Shown in pieces: positions 18,069 to 25,571 of a stretch of DNA of 64,000 nt. Each line of letters opens with the position of its first letter. Position 1 is the first letter of the stretch. The stretch covers positions 59,292-123,291 of the forward strand of contig CAMLNA010000002.1 in NCBI GenBank assembly GCA_946481025.1, written 5' to 3'. Position numbers and translations under genes: made by a program. The notes beneath the pieces were generated by a model. That model was not told where the DNA came from. It saw nothing but the letters and a program-made list of their open reading frames with translations, and did no database searches. The stretch comes from an uncultured Rivibacter sp. (GTDB lineage: Bacteria; Pseudomonadota; Gammaproteobacteria; Burkholderiales; Burkholderiaceae).

Positions 18069-19154
18069 TCAGGGCAGGCGGGCCGCGGCCTGCGGGTCCA
18101 GGGCGACGCGCTCGCCGGCCGACAGGCCCGCGAGCACCTCGGTGCGGCCGTCGGCTGACGGGCCCAGCCGGACCTGGCGCAGCAGGGCACGGCCGGCGGC
18201 GTCCACCACGTAGGCGCCGGTCATCTCGGCGCGCCTGACCACGGCCTGCGTGGGGATGAACAGCCGCGCGCCGGTGGTGGCCCGAACCGGGAGCCAGGCG
18301 CGGGCAAACATGCCGGGTGCCAGGCCCTGGAGGCCCGGCGGCAGCGACAGCCGCAGCAGCACGGTGTGGGTGGCGGGGTCCGCGGTCGGCAGGACTTGCA
18401 GCGCTGCCGCGGCGACCCGGCGCTCGGCGGGCTGGCCCGGCAGTTCGAGGCGCACGCCGGACGCGTCGCCAAGACGTGCCACGGCCGACTGGGGCACGGC
18501 CGCGGTGACGCGCAGTGTCGAAGGGTCGTACAGCGACACGAGCAGGCGGCCCGGCAGCGCCATGTCGCCCAGCGTGGCGGGCAGCTCGGCCACCACCCCG
18601 GCATAGGGTGCCTTCACGACATGGAAGCCGGACTGGGTGCGCATCGCGCCCGCCTGGGCCAGCTGCGCCTGCGTCTCGGCCTGCGCGGCCTTGAATTGCG
18701 CCTCGGCGCGGTCGAGGGCGGCCTGGCTGATGTACTGCTGTGCGAAGAGCTGCTTCTGGCGTTCGAACTCGCGCGCAGCCCACACCAGGCTGGCGCGGGC
18801 CGCCTGCACCTGGGCGGCACCGGCGGCGGCGGCCTGCTCGGCCGCCCGTGCATCGATGCGCACCAGCACCTGGCCGGCTTTCACCGTGTCGCCCACCTTG
18901 ACCTCGATGCCGACGATGGCGCCGGCAACCTGCGCAGCCACCGCGGTCTGTCGCACGGCCTCGACCACGCCGTCGAAACCGGTGCGGGCTGCCGTGGCGT
19001 CTGTCTCGACCAGGGCGGTCGCCCGTGCCGGCGCCTCGGCCGCAAAGGAGGTGTGCAGGCCGAGCAGCACGGCCGCCAGCATGGCAGCGTGAAGCACCGG
19101 CCTGGGTGTGGCAGGCAGCAAGGACTCTGCGGGCGGGTGGTGTTTTGCCGTCAT
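18069..19154 (-). CDS. RND efflux periplasmic adaptor (membrane fusion protein)
   Basis: 361 residues from the ATG at 19154. An upstream in-frame ATG at 19164-19166 overlaps the predicted -10 element, which argues for the later start and a nearly leaderless mRNA. It has an N-terminal export signal ending near SFAAEA. The domain order is beta-barrel/lipoyl half (VAAQVAGAIVGIEVKVGDTVKAGQVLVRID), an alpha-helical hairpin rich in alanine and glutamine (about 95-165), the second lipoyl half (VVKAPYAGVVAELPATLGDMALPG) and a barrel. It links the inner-membrane RND pump to an outer-membrane channel. Expression is probably controlled by the divergent ArsR protein at the operator just upstream. Confidence 0.9.
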   Translation of the reverse strand: MTAKHHPPAESLLPATPRPVLHAAMLAAVLLGLHTSFAAEAPARATALVETDATAARTGFDGVVEAVRQTAVAAQVAGAIVGIEVKVGDTVKAGQVLVRIDARAAEQAAAAGAAQVQAARASLVWAAREFERQKQLFAQQYISQAALDRAEAQFKAAQAETQAQLAQAGAMRTQSGFHVVKAPYAGVVAELPATLGDMALPGRLLVSLYDPSTLRVTAAVPQSAVARLGDASGVRLELPGQPAERRVAAAALQVLPTADPATHTVLLRLSLPPGLQGLAPGMFARAWLPVRATTGARLFIPTQAVVRRAEMTGAYVVDAAGRALLRQVRLGPSADGRTEVLAGLSAGERVALDPQAAARLP

Positions 19155-19160
19155 GATGAG

Positions 19161-19188
19161 TTGCATTATTTAGCTAATAAGCTAAATA
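19161..19188 (+). promoter_or_regulatory. Probable arsR promoter
   Basis: TTGCAT (19161-19166) and TAAATA (19183-19188) are 16 bp apart on the plus strand. They overlap the divergent pump promoter and the same palindrome, giving autoregulation. Confidence 0.45.
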
Positions 19189-19193
19189 GTCAA
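19165..19193 (-). promoter_or_regulatory. Promoter of the RND adaptor-pump operon
   Basis: On the minus strand a TTGACT -35 (19193-19188) and AATAAT -10 (19170-19165) are 17 bp apart. The ArsR operator fills the spacer. Transcription would begin near 19158, about 4 nt before the start at 19154, so the transcript would be almost leaderless; no Shine-Dalgarno is visible. Confidence 0.6.
19167..19188. promoter_or_regulatory. ArsR-type operator palindrome
   Basis: Perfect 9-bp inverted repeat: TATTTAGCT, 4-nt AATA spacer, AGCTAAATA. It is AT-rich against a very GC-rich background and lies between the divergent arsR and adaptor genes, overlapping both predicted promoters. The size and symmetry suit an ArsR/SmtB dimer site. 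Confidence 0.75.
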
Positions 19194-19242
19194 ACAACAA
19201 CCAAGGCAAAGACGACAGGAAGGTGCGCCACGTTCATGCATC

Positions 19243-19638
19243 ATGGAGGCCTCATCACCCCAGTCGTGTCTTCTCATGGAAGGTTTGTCCGCCGAGGCGC
19301 TGGAGCAGGTCGCGACCTATTTCCAGGCGCTGTCCGAGCCCACCCGTTTGCGCATCCTCAATTTCCTGCGCGAGGGGGAGCGCAACGTGGGCGAGCTCGC
19401 CGAGCTGTGCGGCTACACGGCGGCCAACGTGTCGCGTCACCTGGCGATGCTGACCAAGCAGGGCCTGGTGGCACGTGAAAGCCGCGGCACCAGCGTGTAC
19501 TACCGCATCGCCGACGAGTCGGTCTATCAGCTGTGCGACCTGGTGTGCGGCAGCATCGCCCGGCGCTTCGAGCGCGCGAGCAAGGAGAGGCAGGCCTTCA
19601 TGCGCACAGCCCAGGCGTCGGCGCGCAAGCGTTCATGA
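19243..19638 (+). CDS. ArsR/SmtB-family repressor
   Basis: 131 residues from 19243; a start at M12 (19276) is possible. The winged helix spans about 25-95, with ALSEPTRLRILNFLREGE, recognition helix GYTAANVSRHLAMLTKQGLV and wing SRGTSVYYRI. Cysteines occur at C9, C56 (ELCGY), C98 and C102 (QLCDLVCGS), giving thiol sensing or metal binding as options. The classical ELCxC arsenic/cadmium motif is not complete. It is divergent from the RND adaptor with a palindromic operator between. By analogy with BigR/SqrR it could respond to persulfide, but the ligand is inference. Confidence 0.9.
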   Translation: MEASSPQSCLLMEGLSAEALEQVATYFQALSEPTRLRILNFLREGERNVGELAELCGYTAANVSRHLAMLTKQGLVARESRGTSVYYRIADESVYQLCDLVCGSIARRFERASKERQAFMRTAQASARKRS

Positions 19639-19649
19639 AGGGAGAAGAC

Positions 19650-19901
19650 ATGGCACAGACGGATCCATTGCCGCCGCTGCCCGCGCTCGCTCCCGGGCGC
19701 TACCGGCACTACAAGGGCGGCTTCTACGAGGTGTACGGCGTGGCCCGCCACAGCGAAACCCACGAGGCGCTGGTTGTCTACCGGCCGCTGTACGGCGAGG
19801 GTGCCCTGTGGGTGCGGCCGTTCTCGATGTTCGTCGAGACGGTGATGATCGACGGCGTGGCGCAGCCACGGTTCGCGCCCCAGTCACAAACCGGGTCCTG
19901 A
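19650..19901 (+). CDS. DUF1653 protein
   Basis: 83 residues from the ATG at 19650, which has GGAG 6 nt upstream. An earlier in-frame ATG at 19635 overlaps the arsR stop. The sequence PGRYRHYKGGFYEVYGVARHSET...LVVYRPLYGEGALWVRPFSMF is the compact DUF1653 domain, an SH3-like beta fold of unknown function often found in small cytosolic proteins. It is likely cotranscribed with arsR, but there is no evident functional tie. Confidence 0.85.
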   Translation: MAQTDPLPPLPALAPGRYRHYKGGFYEVYGVARHSETHEALVVYRPLYGEGALWVRPFSMFVETVMIDGVAQPRFAPQSQTGS

Positions 19902-19940
19902 CACCGTCAAAGGCAGTTCCAGGCTTGCAGAGGAACTGCC

Positions 19941-20441
19941 ATGACGACCGAGTCCGCCCCGATCCGCCTTGCCGATGCCGCCCGAGTGGCCACCGGCAGC
20001 GCCTTCGACTTCACCGATCTGTTCGCCGCCACGCGCCAGGTCATCGCCATCAGCCCGTTCGCCCGCTGGATGGGCACCGAGGTGGCCGATGTGACCCCCG
20101 GCCGCGTGGTGCTGCGCGTGCCGCTGCGCCCCGAACACCGCCAGCACCACGGCTCTGCGCACGGCGCGGTGCTGGGCTACATGGCCGACACCGCCTGCTC
20201 CTGGGCCGCCGCCACCGTGGTGGGCGACGTGGTGACCTCCGAATTCAAGATCCATCTGCTGGCGCCGGCGCGCGGGAGCACGCTCGAAGCGGTGGGCGAG
20301 GTGGTGCGCGTGGGTCGCCGGCAGGTGGTGGCCCGCGCCGACGTCTACACGCTCGCCACGCAAGGCGGCCGCGAACATGTCGCCACCGCGCTTGCCACGA
20401 TCGCGGTGCTGGGACAGCCTGCGCATGGAGCCGACGCATGA
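19941..20441 (+). CDS. PaaI-type hotdog-fold thioesterase
   Basis: 166 residues. The hotdog core runs from about 45 to 160: ISPFARWMGTEVADVTPGRVVLRVPLRPEHRQHHGSAHGAVLGYMADT. The HG..HGAV segment carries the usual PaaI/YdiI active-site region, and the DVVTSEFKIHLLAPA strand follows. Such enzymes hydrolyse acyl- or aryl-CoA thioesters in the cytosol. The stop overlaps the start of the downstream sigma-factor gene (ATGA), so the two are translationally coupled, an unusual partnership. The substrate is unknown. Confidence 0.85.
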   Translation: MTTESAPIRLADAARVATGSAFDFTDLFAATRQVIAISPFARWMGTEVADVTPGRVVLRVPLRPEHRQHHGSAHGAVLGYMADTACSWAAATVVGDVVTSEFKIHLLAPARGSTLEAVGEVVRVGRRQVVARADVYTLATQGGREHVATALATIAVLGQPAHGADA

Positions 20442-21301
20442 AAGGCGATGACGAACAACTGCTGCAGGAGGTCGAGGCCGCGCTGGCCGGCAGCGAGGCG
20501 GCGCTGCGGCGGGTGGTGGAGGCGGTGCAGCACGATGTCTTTCGCCTCGCGCTGCGGATGCTCGGCCATTTCGCCGACGCGCAGGACGCCACCCAGGAGA
20601 TCCTGATCCGGGTCGTCACGTCGCTGGCCACCTTCGAGCGGCGCAGCGCCCTGCGCACCTGGGTCTACAGCATCGCGTCGAACCACCTGCGTGATGCTGC
20701 GCAGAAAAGGCGGTCGCAGGCGAATGCGAGCCTGGACGACATGACCCGCCAGCTGGATGCCGGCCTGGCGCTCACGCGGCAGCACCCGCTGTCGCCGGCC
20801 GACACCGCCGATCCGACGCTGCGGCTGGAAGCCCGCGAGGTGGGGCTGCGCTGTACGCAGGGCATGCTGATGTGCCTGGACGTGGAGCATCGACTCGCGC
20901 TCGTGCTGAGCGAAATCTTCGCGCTCGATACCGCGCACGGCGCCGAAGTCCTGGGCGTCAGCCCGGCGGCCTACCGGCAGCGCCTGTCGCGAGGGCGGCG
21001 GCGGCTCGAGTCCTTCATCCGCGGGCGCTGCGGCCTGGCGGATGCCAGTGCCGAATGCTCGTGCGAGCGCCAGGCCGCGGCGTTGCGCCTGCAGCGGGGC
21101 GGGCGGCCCTTGCGCATCGAGTTCTGTGCGGGCAGCGGGGCCGTGCCGGGCGAGCCGCTGCAACAGGCCCATGGCGAGTTGAAGCTGCTGTGGCGGCTTG
21201 CCGCGGTGATGCGCGGCGCGCCGCAGTGGCAGGCGCCGCAGGCGGTGACCGAACGGCTGCGCGAAGTGATCGCCGCGAGCACGCTGCTGGCCAGGCACTG
21301 A
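20438..21301 (+). CDS. Sigma-70 family (ECF-type) RNA polymerase sigma factor
   Basis: 287 residues. Region 2 (about 28-95) has VFRLALRMLGHFADAQDATQEILIRV and RSALRTWVYSIASNHLRD. Region 4 (about 145-190) has HRLALVLSEIFALDTAHGAEVLGVSPAAYRQRLSRGRRRL. The sequence continues for about 90 residues after region 4, beginning with a cysteine cluster (RCGLADASAECSCERQ) that could bind a metal. No anti-sigma gene is adjacent, so the C-terminal extension may itself regulate activity, as in several extension-bearing ECF groups. It overlaps the thioesterase upstream. The regulon is unknown. Confidence 0.9.
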   Translation: MKGDDEQLLQEVEAALAGSEAALRRVVEAVQHDVFRLALRMLGHFADAQDATQEILIRVVTSLATFERRSALRTWVYSIASNHLRDAAQKRRSQANASLDDMTRQLDAGLALTRQHPLSPADTADPTLRLEAREVGLRCTQGMLMCLDVEHRLALVLSEIFALDTAHGAEVLGVSPAAYRQRLSRGRRRLESFIRGRCGLADASAECSCERQAAALRLQRGGRPLRIEFCAGSGAVPGEPLQQAHGELKLLWRLAAVMRGAPQWQAPQAVTERLREVIAASTLLARH

Positions 21302-21311
21302 GCCGGGAGCG

Positions 21312-22448
21312 CTACATCGACGCTTCGAGCATCTGCCGGTAGTCCTCCGCCGAAGCCAGCCGCGGGTTGGTCTTGTGGCAGTGGTCGAGCAGGGCGTGCT
21401 CGATGATGCGGTCGAACATGCCGCGCTCCACACCCATGGCCGACAGGCCCGCCGGCAGGCCCAGCCTGGCGTTGAGATCGCGAATGGCGTCGGGAATGTC
21501 GCCAGGGGCCTGGAGCCCCATCGCATGCGCCATGCGCTCGAGCCGCCGCTCGGCCTGCACGCTGGCGGCGCCGGCGTTGAAGCGCACCACCGCCGGCAGG
21601 AACACGGCATTCAAGGTGCCGTGGTGCAGCCGGGGGTTGATGCCGCCCAGGCTGTGGCTGAGCGAATGCACGCAGCCCAGCCCTTTCTGGAAGGCCATGG
21701 CGCCTTGCATCGACGCGCTCATCATCTGCCGCCGCGCCTCGCGATCGGCGCCGTTGCGCGTGGCCTGCCCGATGTGCGCCCAGCCGCGTTCCAGGCCGTC
21801 GAGCGCAATGCCGTCGGCCGGCGGGTTGAAGGCGGCCGACATGAAGGTTTCCATGCAGTGCGCGATGGCGTCCATGCCGGTGGCCGCGGTGAGCAGCGGC
21901 GGCAGCCCCAGCGTCAACTCGGGGTCGCACAGGGCCAGCCTGGGCACGAGGTGCCAGGAGTGGAAGCCGAGCTTGCGCCCGTCGTCGACGATCACGATGG
22001 CGCCGCGCGCCACCTCGCTGCCGGTGCCGGCGGTGGTGGGCACGGCGATGAGCGGCGCGGCCGCCGCGGTGATCTTGGGCGAGCCGCCTTCGATGGTGGC
22101 GTAGGTGGTGAGCGGCCCGGGGTGCGTGGCCATGATGGCCAGCCCCTTGGCCAGGTCGATGCTGGAGCCGCCGCCCACGGCCACGAGGCCGTCGCAACGG
22201 TGGGCGGCCCACACCTCGTGCGCGGCACGCACCGCGGCTTCGGTCGGGTTCGACGGCGTCTGGTCGAACACGGCGGCCGGCAGCCCGGCCAGCGCGTCGA
22301 GCGCCTTGGCCAGCACGCCGGCGGCGCGCACTCCGGCATCGGTGACGACCAGCGGGCGCGTGATGCCGAGGCGCTCGCAATGCGAGGCCAGCGCCTTGAC
22401 GGCACCGAAGTCGAACTCGATCTGCGTGACGTAGAAGATGCTGGCCAT
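21312..22448 (-). CDS. Iron-containing alcohol dehydrogenase (Fe-ADH family)
   Basis: 378 residues, standard length. The N-terminal NAD(P)-binding lobe has GGGSSIDLAKG and PTTAGTGSEVARGA. The metal-binding lobe has ATGMDAIAHCMETF, CVHSLSHSLGG and RLHHGTLNAVFLPA, which supply the aspartate and histidine ligands of the single iron. The substrate could be a primary alcohol, 4-hydroxybutyrate, lactaldehyde or another compound; the sequence does not decide. It is convergent with the sigma-factor gene (10 bp between stops) and divergent from the esterase gene. Confidence 0.93.
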   Translation of the reverse strand: MASIFYVTQIEFDFGAVKALASHCERLGITRPLVVTDAGVRAAGVLAKALDALAGLPAAVFDQTPSNPTEAAVRAAHEVWAAHRCDGLVAVGGGSSIDLAKGLAIMATHPGPLTTYATIEGGSPKITAAAAPLIAVPTTAGTGSEVARGAIVIVDDGRKLGFHSWHLVPRLALCDPELTLGLPPLLTAATGMDAIAHCMETFMSAAFNPPADGIALDGLERGWAHIGQATRNGADREARRQMMSASMQGAMAFQKGLGCVHSLSHSLGGINPRLHHGTLNAVFLPAVVRFNAGAASVQAERRLERMAHAMGLQAPGDIPDAIRDLNARLGLPAGLSAMGVERGMFDRIIEHALLDHCHKTNPRLASAEDYRQMLEASM

Positions 22449-22515
22449 GGCTGCCTCGGGGAATGCCTGCTGCGAGTATCCTCGCGGGAAAAATCATCAA
22501 CCATGAGGGCTCACC

Positions 22516-23532
22516 ATGAAGCAGGCTGTCGTGTCGGCGACAGCGCACCGGTGGCCCCGCGCAGAAGCTCTCCCGAGGATGAAAGCGACGTCGACTGCGG
22601 AGCACTTGCTGACCCCGCGCATGCGAGAAGTGCTGGAACGCATCCGCCGAGCCAAGGTGCCGGCCTATCACACGCTCAGCCCCAAGGAAGCCCGCTGGGC
22701 CTACAACTCGGCGGCCGAGATCCTCGACCTGCCGCGCGTGCCGCTGGGGCGGGTGCAGGACCTCGACATTCCCGGTGCCGGCCATGCGCCGCTGCGTGCC
22801 CGTCTGTATGCACCGGGCCACGAGCGCCTGCCGGTGCTGCTGTACCTGCACGGCGGCGGCTTCACCATCGGCGGCATCGAGACGCACGACAGCTTGTGCC
22901 GGCAGCTGGCGCAACGCAGTGGAGCGGCGGTGGTGTCGCTGGCCTACCGCCTGGCGCCCGAACACCGCTTTCCCACCGCGGTGGACGACAGCTTCGCGGC
23001 CCTGCAGTGGCTGGCCTCGCAGGCGGGCGAGCTCGGTCTCGACGGCAGCCGCCTGGCGGTGGGCGGCGACAGCGCCGGCGGGACGCTGTCGGCGGTGTGT
23101 GCGCTGATGGCCCGCGATGCGGGTGTCGAACTCGCGTTGCAGCTGCTCATCACGCCCGGCACCACCGCACGGCAGGACACACCCTCGCACGCCACCTTCG
23201 CCCGCGGCTTCCTGCTCGAGGCCGAGGGGATCGACTGGTTCTTCAGGCACTACATCGACGACACGCAGCGAGACGACTGGCGCTTCGCGCCGCTCAACGC
23301 CACCGACGTGGACGGCGTGGCACCGGCCTGGGTGGGGCTGGCGGAATGCGACCCGCTGGTGGACGAAGGCGTGGCCTATGCCGACAAGCTGCGCCTGGCC
23401 GGCGTGCCGGTGCAGCTGGAGCTGTGGCGCGGCATGACCCACGACTTCATCAAGATGGGCCGGGCCATCCCGCAGGCGCTGGAGGCGCAGGCTTCGGCCG
23501 CACAAGCATTGAAAGAGAGACTGTTCCCATGA
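22516..23532 (+). CDS. HSL-type alpha/beta-hydrolase (esterase/lipase)
   Basis: 338 residues from the ATG at 22516; a later ATG at 22579 is possible. The oxyanion motif HGGGF, the nucleophile elbow GDSAGG with S186, an acid in AECDPLVDEG and the catalytic histidine in MTHDFIKMG define a hormone-sensitive-lipase-family carboxylesterase. There is no signal peptide, so it is cytosolic. Its stop overlaps the ATG of the thioesterase-GNAT fusion gene, suggesting joint action on an ester or acyl substrate. Confidence 0.9.
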   Translation: MKQAVVSATAHRWPRAEALPRMKATSTAEHLLTPRMREVLERIRRAKVPAYHTLSPKEARWAYNSAAEILDLPRVPLGRVQDLDIPGAGHAPLRARLYAPGHERLPVLLYLHGGGFTIGGIETHDSLCRQLAQRSGAAVVSLAYRLAPEHRFPTAVDDSFAALQWLASQAGELGLDGSRLAVGGDSAGGTLSAVCALMARDAGVELALQLLITPGTTARQDTPSHATFARGFLLEAEGIDWFFRHYIDDTQRDDWRFAPLNATDVDGVAPAWVGLAECDPLVDEGVAYADKLRLAGVPVQLELWRGMTHDFIKMGRAIPQALEAQASAAQALKERLFP

Positions 23533-24386
23533 AACGCAGCGACTTCCGCTTCATGCACCGACTGCGCGTGCGCTGGGCCGAGGTGGACGCCCAGAAGATC
23601 GTCTTCAACCCGCAGTACCTCATGTACTTCGACACCGCCACGTCGGACTACTGGCGGGCGATGGCGTTTCCATATCCGCAGGCCTTCGAGCACTTCGGCG
23701 GCGACCTCTTCGTGCGCAAGGCCTCGGTGGAATACCACGCGTCGGCGCACTACGACGACGTGCTCGACGTCGGCATCCGCTGCGCGCGCATCGGCAACTC
23801 GTCCATCGTGTTCTCCAGCGGCATCTTCCGGCAGGACGAACTGCTCGTCGGCTGCGAGGTGGTCTACGTGTTCGCCGACCCCGCCACCAAGACCTCCAAG
23901 ATGGTGCCGCCCGACTTCCGCCAGGTGCTGCAGGACTTCGAGGCCGGCAAGCCGATGGTGGAGGTGCGGGTGGGCCGCTGGGCGGAGCTCGGCGAGCACG
24001 CACGGGCCATCCGCACCGAGGTGTTCGTCCAGGAGCAGAACATCCCGGCCGACATGGAATGGGACGAGGCAGACCACAACTGCCTGCATGCGGTGGCCTA
24101 CAACCGCTACGGCCTGCCGCTGGCCACCGGCCGGCTGCTGGAGCACGTGCCCGGCGTGGCCAAGATCGGCCGCATGGCGGTGCGCCAGCCCATGCGCGGC
24201 AGCCGCGTCGGGCGCGCGGTGCTCGATGCGCTGATGAAAGCCGCCAGGGAGCGCGGCGACCGCGAGGCGGTGCTGCATGCGCAGACCTCGGCGGCGGCGT
24301 TCTACAGCCGGGCGGGCTTCGCCGCGCGCGGGCCGGAGTTCGACGAGGCCGGCATCGCGCACGTGGAGATGGTCAAGGTGCTGTGA
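23529..24386 (+). CDS. Fusion: YbgC/FadM-type acyl-CoA thioesterase plus GNAT acetyltransferase
   Basis: 285 residues. Residues 1-140 are a hotdog thioesterase: RVRWAEVDAQKIVFNPQYLMYFDTA has the catalytic aspartate region of 4-hydroxybenzoyl-CoA/YbgC enzymes. Residues about 145-285 are a GNAT domain of the YjcF/ElaA kind: RAIRTEVFVQEQNIPADMEWDEAD, IGRMAVRQPMRGSRVGRAVLDALM (acetyl-CoA pyrophosphate loop) and AAAFYSRAGF. The frame is continuous with no stop or shift at the join, so this is a true fusion. The ATG overlaps the upstream esterase stop. It presumably transfers or hydrolyses acyl groups from CoA; the substrate is unknown. Confidence 0.87.
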   Translation: MKRSDFRFMHRLRVRWAEVDAQKIVFNPQYLMYFDTATSDYWRAMAFPYPQAFEHFGGDLFVRKASVEYHASAHYDDVLDVGIRCARIGNSSIVFSSGIFRQDELLVGCEVVYVFADPATKTSKMVPPDFRQVLQDFEAGKPMVEVRVGRWAELGEHARAIRTEVFVQEQNIPADMEWDEADHNCLHAVAYNRYGLPLATGRLLEHVPGVAKIGRMAVRQPMRGSRVGRAVLDALMKAARERGDREAVLHAQTSAAAFYSRAGFAARGPEFDEAGIAHVEMVKVL

Positions 24387-24389
24387 CCG

Positions 24390-25571
24390 TCACACGGCCT
24401 GCAGCGCCCGCTGCAGGTCTCGACGCAGGTCCTCCACGTCTTCCACGCCCACCGACAGCCTCACCAGGCCGTCGCCGATGCCCAGCTTCGCCCGCTGCTC
24501 GGGCGGGATGGTGGCGTGGGTCATGATGGCCGGGTGCTCGATCAGGCTTTCGACGCCGCCCAGGCTTTCGGCCAGCGTGAAGACCTCGCAGCGTTCGAGG
24601 AAGCGGCGCGCGCCGGCGAGGTCGGTGGCCAGGTCGATGGAGATCATGCCGCCGAAGCCCGCGTGCATCTGCCGCCGCGCCAGCGCGTGCTGGGGATGCG
24701 AGGGCAGGCCGGGGTAGCTCACGCGCGCGACCTGGGGCTGCCCCTCGAGCCATTGCGCCAGTTCGAGCGCATTGCTGCAATGCCGCTCCATGCGCAGCGC
24801 CAGCGTCTTCACGCCGCGCAGCGCCAGGAAGCTGTCGAAGGGACTGGCGATCGCGCCCACCGCGTTCTGCAGGAAGCCCAGGCGCTCCAGCCATTCGGCC
24901 TGGCGGGGCTGCCTGCCCACGACGGCCACGCCGCCGATGACGTCGGAATGGCCGTTGAGGTATTTCGTCGTCGAATGCACCACGATGTCGAAGCCCAGTT
25001 CGAGCGGCCGCTGCACCCAGGGGCTTGCGAAGGTGTTGTCGGCCACGGCGATGAGGCCGCGCTCGCGCGCCACGCGTGCCGCGGCTTCGAGGTCGGTGAG
25101 CTTGAGCAGCGGGTTGCTGGGCGTCTCGACCCAGAGCACCCGCGTTTCGGGCCGGATGGCATCGGCCAGCGCCCGGGGATCCGACAGGTCCACGAAGCTG
25201 AAGCTGTGGCCGGCGCTGCGCCGGCGCACCCGCTCGAACAGCCGGTAGGTGCCGCCGTAGAGGTCGTCGCTGGCCACGACGTGGGCGCCGTGGTCCACCA
25301 GTTCGAGCACGGTGGCGATGGCCGCCAGCCCGGAGGCAAAGGCAAACGCGCCGGCGCCGCCTTCGAGGTCGGCCACGCAGCGCTCGAAGGCCCAGCGGGT
25401 CGGGTTGTGCGAGCGGCCGTAGTCCAGGCCCTTGTGCACGCCCGGGCTCTGCTGCACGTAGGTGGAGGTCGCGTAGATCGGCGGCATCACCGCGCCGGTG
25501 GATGGGTCGGGCGACTGGCCGGCGTGGATGACGCGCGTGGCAAAGGCGAGGCGGGAGGTGTCTTGTGTCAT
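24390..25571 (-). CDS. Cystathionine gamma-lyase/synthase-family PLP enzyme
   Basis: 393 residues. It belongs to the Cys/Met-metabolism PLP family: YGRSHNPTR near residue 55, FASGLAAIATVLEL at the phosphate loop, VADNTFASPWVQRPLELGFDIVVHSTTKYLNGH with the PLP lysine at K203, and SLGGVESLIEHPA near the end. It follows, with an ATGA overlap, a cystathionine beta-synthase. Together they form a reverse transsulfuration pair turning homocysteine plus serine into cysteine via cystathionine. Gamma-lyase is therefore the better reading than gamma-synthase, but sequence alone does not settle it. Confidence 0.9.
   Translation of the reverse strand: MTQDTSRLAFATRVIHAGQSPDPSTGAVMPPIYATSTYVQQSPGVHKGLDYGRSHNPTRWAFERCVADLEGGAGAFAFASGLAAIATVLELVDHGAHVVASDDLYGGTYRLFERVRRRSAGHSFSFVDLSDPRALADAIRPETRVLWVETPSNPLLKLTDLEAAARVARERGLIAVADNTFASPWVQRPLELGFDIVVHSTTKYLNGHSDVIGGVAVVGRQPRQAEWLERLGFLQNAVGAIASPFDSFLALRGVKTLALRMERHCSNALELAQWLEGQPQVARVSYPGLPSHPQHALARRQMHAGFGGMISIDLATDLAGARRFLERCEVFTLAESLGGVESLIEHPAIMTHATIPPEQRAKLGIGDGLVRLSVGVEDVEDLRRDLQRALQAV

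Noticed and set aside
14613..19638. Assignment of the ArsR/RND cluster to arsenic resistance
   Set aside because: No arsC, arsB or Acr3 gene is present and the ArsR lacks the ELCxC arsenic site.
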